From Gemmatimonadales bacterium UBA2960 (GTDB taxonomy: Bacteria > Gemmatimonadota > Gemmatimonadetes > Longimicrobiales > Gaopeijiaceae), in assembly GCA_002348465.1 (NCBI GenBank), contig DEBI01000098.1:49346-59253 (forward strand): 9,908 bases of DNA. Reading direction: 5' to 3'. Below are positions 6,356 to 9,908 of this stretch, piece by piece. How positions within the stretch are numbered: the first letter of the stretch is position 1; every line of letters begins with the position of its first letter. The notes below the pieces were generated by a model. It was not told the DNA's origin. It made no database searches and saw nothing but the letters and a program-made list of their open reading frames with translations. Made by a program: the position numbers and the translations under genes.

Positions 6356-7711
6356 TCACCCGTGTTGGGAAAGTTTTTCTTCAATGGCGTCCGTAACCTT
6401 TTCAATCACACCACCGAGAGGGAGCCTTGAGAGCACCTCGCCAAGAAACCCGAGCACAACAAGACGCTCCGCTTGCACTTTATCAAGGCCGCGACTCATA
6501 AGATAAAACTTGGCCTCTGTATCAAGCTCTCCTATGGTTGCTCCATGAGAACATTTCACATCGTCAGCTTCGATCTCAAGGTTGGGAAGCGAGTCCGCGC
6601 GAGCACCCGATGACAGCAGGAGATTCCTGTTCGTCTGGTACGCGTCGGTGCGCTGGGCACCCGGCAAAACCCGGATGATACCGCGAAAAACAGCGCGACT
6701 GGCCCCGTCCAGAGCCCCCTTATAGAGCAAGTCACTTCCAGTGTTGGGCTCCGTATGATCTTGGCTGGTATTAAAATCGAAGTGCTGGTTTCCATCGCCA
6801 AAGTACAATCCCAGCATTTCGGAATTGGCTCCCGGACCGAGCAACTTGGCGTTCAGGTCCACGCGATGGACTGAGCCACCTAATCCGACATTCAGTGTGT
6901 CAATCCGTGCATCACGTTCCGCCAGTGTGCGCTGCGCCGAATGAACGAAGACCCCACTACCAGCTCGTTGGACAGTGACGTACTGAAGGACAGCTCCATC
7001 TCCGGCGACCAATTCTACCGCAGAGGATTTGAGGGTCTGAGTATCGAAGTCATCCGAGATCACTTCGTCTACATAAGAAACCTGGCTCTGTGCCTCAGCC
7101 ACTATAAGGACACGACTGAAATACGCTGCCCCCGCCTGGCTTATCCAGCGAGTCACTCGGATCGGTAAATCGAGACGGACAGCCGATGGAACGTAGACGA
7201 AAATCCCATCCGCCCACAGGGCCATGTTTAACGCCTCGAGCTTTCCGTCTTCAGCTGAGACCGCGCTGCCTAAATGTTCTTTGACTAGTTCAGGATGTAG
7301 TGTCAGAGCATCATGAAGTGAATCAAGGATCACACCCTGCTCAGCAAGCGCCGGATCGATGTCAGCGTGCACTACATGTCCGTCAATGAGAACGATGTGG
7401 CCGGCCGCTTCGCGATCTTGCTCCGTCGTTTCACGCAACCTATCTGGCCAGGTCGATGCGCTACCTGGCCCGACCTCCACTTCGGGGAGCCGCAGTGAGG
7501 CCAACTGAAGCAACCTATTCAGGTCCGTATACCGCCACTCTTCGAGTCGGGTGTTAGGCATTGGAGTTTGCTCGTACACCGACCAAGCTCGTTCTCGACC
7601 CTCGCGGACCCACGCTGGCTCACCTTTGGTAAGGAGCTCAACCGACGCCGCATTGAAGGCCTCGGTGACCCCCTGCTTCCCTTGCGACTCCGTGATTACC
7701 ATGTCAGCCAT
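6356..7711 (-). CDS. sufD: Fe-S cluster assembly protein SufD
   Basis: SufD is 451 residues long and is the partner of SufB in the SufBC2D scaffold that builds iron-sulfur clusters. An N-terminal helical region (about 1-165) is followed by the right-handed beta-helix core and a C-terminal helical region that binds SufC. Cys387 and His389 in KCSHGATIG match the Cys358/His360 pair of E. coli SufD that lies at the SufB interface. The following run, LMSRGLDKVQAERLVVLGFL, is the family C-terminal signature. It starts at ATG 7711, overlapping the last base of the sufB stop in TGATG, which points to translational coupling. An in-frame ATG three codons later (MVITES) is an alternative. It ends 10 bases before the Rieske gene. 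Confidence 0.95.
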   Translation of the reverse strand: MADMVITESQGKQGVTEAFNAASVELLTKGEPAWVREGRERAWSVYEQTPMPNTRLEEWRYTDLNRLLQLASLRLPEVEVGPGSASTWPDRLRETTEQDREAAGHIVLIDGHVVHADIDPALAEQGVILDSLHDALTLHPELVKEHLGSAVSAEDGKLEALNMALWADGIFVYVPSAVRLDLPIRVTRWISQAGAAYFSRVLIVAEAQSQVSYVDEVISDDFDTQTLKSSAVELVAGDGAVLQYVTVQRAGSGVFVHSAQRTLAERDARIDTLNVGLGGSVHRVDLNAKLLGPGANSEMLGLYFGDGNQHFDFNTSQDHTEPNTGSDLLYKGALDGASRAVFRGIIRVLPGAQRTDAYQTNRNLLLSSGARADSLPNLEIEADDVKCSHGATIGELDTEAKFYLMSRGLDKVQAERLVVLGFLGEVLSRLPLGGVIEKVTDAIEEKLSQHG

Positions 7712-9126
7712 CAGCCTACCGAACCTTCCATCTCGAGCTCAATCAGGCGGTTCAGTTCGACCGCATATTCGAGGGGTAACTCCTTCGCAATCGGCTCAAT
7801 GAAGCCACGAACAATCATCGCCATGGCCTCGTCTTCGGGAATACCACGGCTCGTAAGGTAGAAGAGTTGCTCTTCACCTATCCTAGAAACAGAGGCTTCA
7901 TGACCTACGTTCGCATCGTTCTCTTCGATCTCGATGTACGGGTAGGTATCGGTTCGGGAAGTCTCATTAATGAGCAGCGCGTCGCACTCGACATTAGACC
8001 GCGCATGGTGTGCACCTTCATGTACCTTCAGCAGGCCTCTATACGTTGACCGCCCATGCCCCTTAGAAATCGACTTGGAAACAATCGATGAGGTAGTGTG
8101 CGGAGCTGCATGAATGACTTTTCCGCCTGTGTCTTGGTGTTGTCCGTCACCCGAATAGGCGATCGAAAGGATCTCCCCGTGAGCTCCTTCCCCCATCAGA
8201 TAGCAGGACGGGTATTTCATGGTCAGCTTCGACCCGAGGTTACCATCCAGCCACTCCATGTGGGCACCCTCTTCAACGATGGCACGCTGGGTGACCAAGT
8301 TGTACATGTTGTTCGACCAGTTTTGGATCGTAGTGTAGCGGAATCGCGCATTCTTCTTGACGACGATCTCGATCACACCAGAGTGGAATGACTCAGTCGA
8401 ATAGACGGGCGCTGTGCAGCCCTCGATGTAGTGCGCTTGGGCACCTTCATCGACGATGATGAGCGTGCGCTCGAACTGGCCCATCCGTTCTTGGTTAACG
8501 CGGAAGTACGCCTGAAGAGGTGTGTCCAGCGATACGCCTTTGGGAATGTAGACAAACGAGCCCCCTGACCAGACCGCCGAATTCATGGCAGAGAACTTGT
8601 TGTCGGCGGTAGGGATAATCGTCCCAAAGTGCTCCCGAAACAGCTCCGGGTGGTTCTTGAGGCCGTCCTCGATTGAGTCAAAAATGACACCTTGCTTCTC
8701 CCACTCCTCCCTCAGGGAGTGATATACCATTTCGGATTCGTACTGCGCTCCCACGCCCGCCAGAACCTCCCTCTCGGCCTCCGGAATCCCCAGTTTCTCG
8801 AATGTGTCTTTAATCTCGTCTGGGACATCATCCCACGAGTGCTGCATCCGGTCCTGGGGACGAACGTAGAAGTAAATTTCGTCTAGGACCTGTTCGAGTC
8901 CGTCGAGGTCACCTCCCCACTTCGGCATCGGCTTCGACTCATAGACCTCTAGTGCCTTGAGTCGAAAATCCAGCATCCAGTCCGGCTCCTCTTTGTGCTG
9001 GGAGATCTGACGGACGACTTCCTCCGACAGGCCCCGCTGAGCACGGTACACCGGCTCCGCCTCCGTTACGAAATCATACTTATATTCGTCGAGGTCTAGA
9101 TCCTGAATCGTCTCATTTTGCGGCAT
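7711..9126 (-). CDS. sufB: Fe-S cluster assembly protein SufB
   Basis: SufB is 471 residues long, the scaffold subunit on which the nascent cluster forms. The likely sulfur-entry Cys237 lies in EGCTAP (E. coli Cys254 equivalent). Cys381 in ECDALL equals E. coli Cys405, and His409-Glu410 in GHEAS equal His433-Glu434. The last three are proposed cluster-building residues. The C-terminal run SRGIPEDEAMAMIVRGFIEP and the final MEGSVG are typical and resemble the Bacillus form. The protein is slightly shorter than the 495-residue E. coli protein. The ATG at 9126 has GGAG nine bases upstream at 9136-9139 on the minus strand. It follows sufC after 35 bases and overlaps sufD by one base. Confidence 0.97.
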   Translation of the reverse strand: MPQNETIQDLDLDEYKYDFVTEAEPVYRAQRGLSEEVVRQISQHKEEPDWMLDFRLKALEVYESKPMPKWGGDLDGLEQVLDEIYFYVRPQDRMQHSWDDVPDEIKDTFEKLGIPEAEREVLAGVGAQYESEMVYHSLREEWEKQGVIFDSIEDGLKNHPELFREHFGTIIPTADNKFSAMNSAVWSGGSFVYIPKGVSLDTPLQAYFRVNQERMGQFERTLIIVDEGAQAHYIEGCTAPVYSTESFHSGVIEIVVKKNARFRYTTIQNWSNNMYNLVTQRAIVEEGAHMEWLDGNLGSKLTMKYPSCYLMGEGAHGEILSIAYSGDGQHQDTGGKVIHAAPHTTSSIVSKSISKGHGRSTYRGLLKVHEGAHHARSNVECDALLINETSRTDTYPYIEIEENDANVGHEASVSRIGEEQLFYLTSRGIPEDEAMAMIVRGFIEPIAKELPLEYAVELNRLIELEMEGSVG

Positions 9127-9135
9127 ATGGAGGTA

Positions 9136-9139
9136 CTCC
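9136..9139 (-). promoter_or_regulatory. Shine-Dalgarno GGAG for sufB
   Basis: GGAG on the minus strand stands nine bases before the sufB ATG. It can pair with a CTCC at 9129-9132 (minus-strand sense) in a short 4-bp stem with a 3-base loop, which could modestly shield the site. The stem is too short to claim regulation. Confidence 0.45.
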
Positions 9140-9161
9140 GTTACGTGTCAGAGAAACGTGA

Positions 9162-9908
9162 TCAGGACGCGGAAGCCGTCTCAAACTCGCTGTAGCCACC
9201 TGCCTCGAGTTCAATCGCGACCTCCGGTCCGCCAGACTTCACAATCCTTCCATCTACCATGACGTGGACAAAGTCCGGTTTGATATAGTCTAGAAGACGC
9301 TGGTAATGGGTGATAAGGAGGACTGACATTTCCGGATCTTCTTCAGACAGTTTGTTAACTCCACTGGCAACGATCTTGAGCGCGTCGATATCAAGCCCTG
9401 AATCCGTCTCGTCCATCACAGCAAGTTTCGGTTTCAGCATCGCCATCTGCAGAATCTCGTTACGCTTTTTTTCTCCACCCGAGAAGCCGTCGTTGACGTG
9501 TCGCTCAGCAAACGCGACGTCCATTTCCAACATCTCCATCCGCTCCATAAGGATGTCGGAGAAGTCGAAAACGTCCAGCTCCTCATCCTCCGGCAAGTGC
9601 GCCTGAACCGCCGTCCTCAAGAAGTTAGCGATTGAGACACCTGGGATCTCGACCGGGTACTGAAACGCCAAGAAGACACCAGCTTGGGAGCGCTCATCAG
9701 CTTCTAGATCTAGAAGGTCTGCTCCACGGAACTCAACCGACCCAGTTGTTGCCTCATAGCCCGGATGTCCTGCGAGTACCTTCGCGAGGGTACTCTTTCC
9801 AGACCCGTTCGGGCCCATGATTGCGTGGATCTCACCTTTCCCTATGTCAAGGTCCAGCCCTTTCAGGATTGAGAGATCTTCCTCTGCAACCCTCGCCTCT
9901 AGGCCTTC
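9162..9908 (-). CDS. sufC: Fe-S cluster assembly ATPase SufC (N-terminal few residues outside window)
   Basis: 248 residues are visible and the frame is open to the window edge, so only a handful of N-terminal residues are missing (E. coli SufC is 248 long). This is the ABC-type ATPase that binds SufB and SufD, and its dimerisation opens the scaffold for cluster formation. It is not a transporter, and no membrane partner is present. Counting from the first visible residue, the Walker A motif GPNGSGKST lies at 32-40 and the Q-loop Gln83 in AFQYP. The signature FSGGE is at 142-146, followed by KKRNEILQ as is typical of SufC. Walker B ends MDE at 165-167 with the D-loop SGLD, and the H-loop is His201 in LLITHYQ. 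The Met at 9818 is internal, within the Walker A strand. It is the first visible gene of the operon, so the promoter lies outside. Confidence 0.95.
   Translation of the reverse strand, partial: EGLEARVAEEDLSILKGLDLDIGKGEIHAIMGPNGSGKSTLAKVLAGHPGYEATTGSVEFRGADLLDLEADERSQAGVFLAFQYPVEIPGVSIANFLRTAVQAHLPEDEELDVFDFSDILMERMEMLEMDVAFAERHVNDGFSGGEKKRNEILQMAMLKPKLAVMDETDSGLDIDALKIVASGVNKLSEEDPEMSVLLITHYQRLLDYIKPDFVHVMVDGRIVKSGGPEVAIELEAGGYSEFETASAS

Noticed and set aside
6346..6405. Longer Rieske protein starting at 6405.
   Set aside because: The extra 20 residues overlap sufD, are basic and unlike the family. The ATG at 6345 begins the domain.
5884..6506. Plus-strand open frames opposite sufS, the Rieske gene and sufD.
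   Set aside because: They lie antisense to well-supported genes and their translations are low-complexity Arg/Ser/Pro-rich, typical of shadow frames.
9162..9818. SufC starting at the Met at 9818.
   Set aside because: That Met directly precedes the Walker A glycines, and 30 further in-frame SufC-like residues lie upstream to the window edge.
1..9908. A defence system, mobile element or novel RNA hidden in the window.
   Set aside because: No transposase, integrase, toxin-antitoxin pair, repeat array or long structured gap was found. All large spaces are taken by recognisable housekeeping or metabolic genes.
1..9908. Frequent CTAG tetramers.
   Set aside because: They look about as common as chance would give. 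This only shows that the genome does not avoid CTAG as enterobacteria do.

Overview
The window is ordinary chromosomal bacterial DNA, fully packed with genes. It falls into two blocks that converge near position 3620. No RNA genes, insertion sequences, CRISPR arrays, prophage genes or attachment sites were seen. No stretch longer than about 110 bases lacks a gene. By eye the base composition is moderately GC-rich (not counted). The M14-peptidase C-terminal tail at the left edge and the small DUF2007-like protein resemble proteins common in Gemmatimonadota and related marine or soil phyla. That assignment is a low-confidence inference from protein character only. The SUF proteins look closer to the Bacillus/actinobacterial type (SufU instead of SufE) than to the E. 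coli type.

Left block, plus strand (1-3613). It starts with the 3' end of a large M14-family zinc carboxypeptidase-like protein. Next comes a small protein with an N-terminal DUF2007-like region and two predicted membrane segments. After that is a pair of oxidoreductases: a zinc-dependent medium-chain dehydrogenase and a DadA/DAO-type FAD-dependent amino-acid oxidoreductase, 28 bases apart. The pair could be a short catabolic operon, but the substrate cannot be read from the sequence.

Right block, minus strand (9908-3634). This is a SUF iron-sulfur cluster assembly operon. In order of transcription it reads sufC (first few codons outside the window), sufB, sufD, a small Rieske [2Fe-2S] ferredoxin, sufS, sufU, then an O6-alkylguanine-DNA alkyltransferase (ogt). 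SufS takes sulfur from cysteine, and SufU accepts it and passes it on. The SufB/SufC/SufD complex builds the cluster using ATP hydrolysis by SufC. The key residues of all five Suf proteins are present. Gene spacing is tight: sufB/sufD overlap by 1 base, sufD to Rieske is 10 bases, and sufU/ogt overlap by 4 bases with a TTG start. The operon promoter must lie to the right of the window.

I found no clearly new biological system. The points most worth a second look are the DNA-repair gene translationally coupled to sufU, the Rieske protein embedded in the SUF operon, and the atypical zinc loop and cofactor-site residues of the dehydrogenase.
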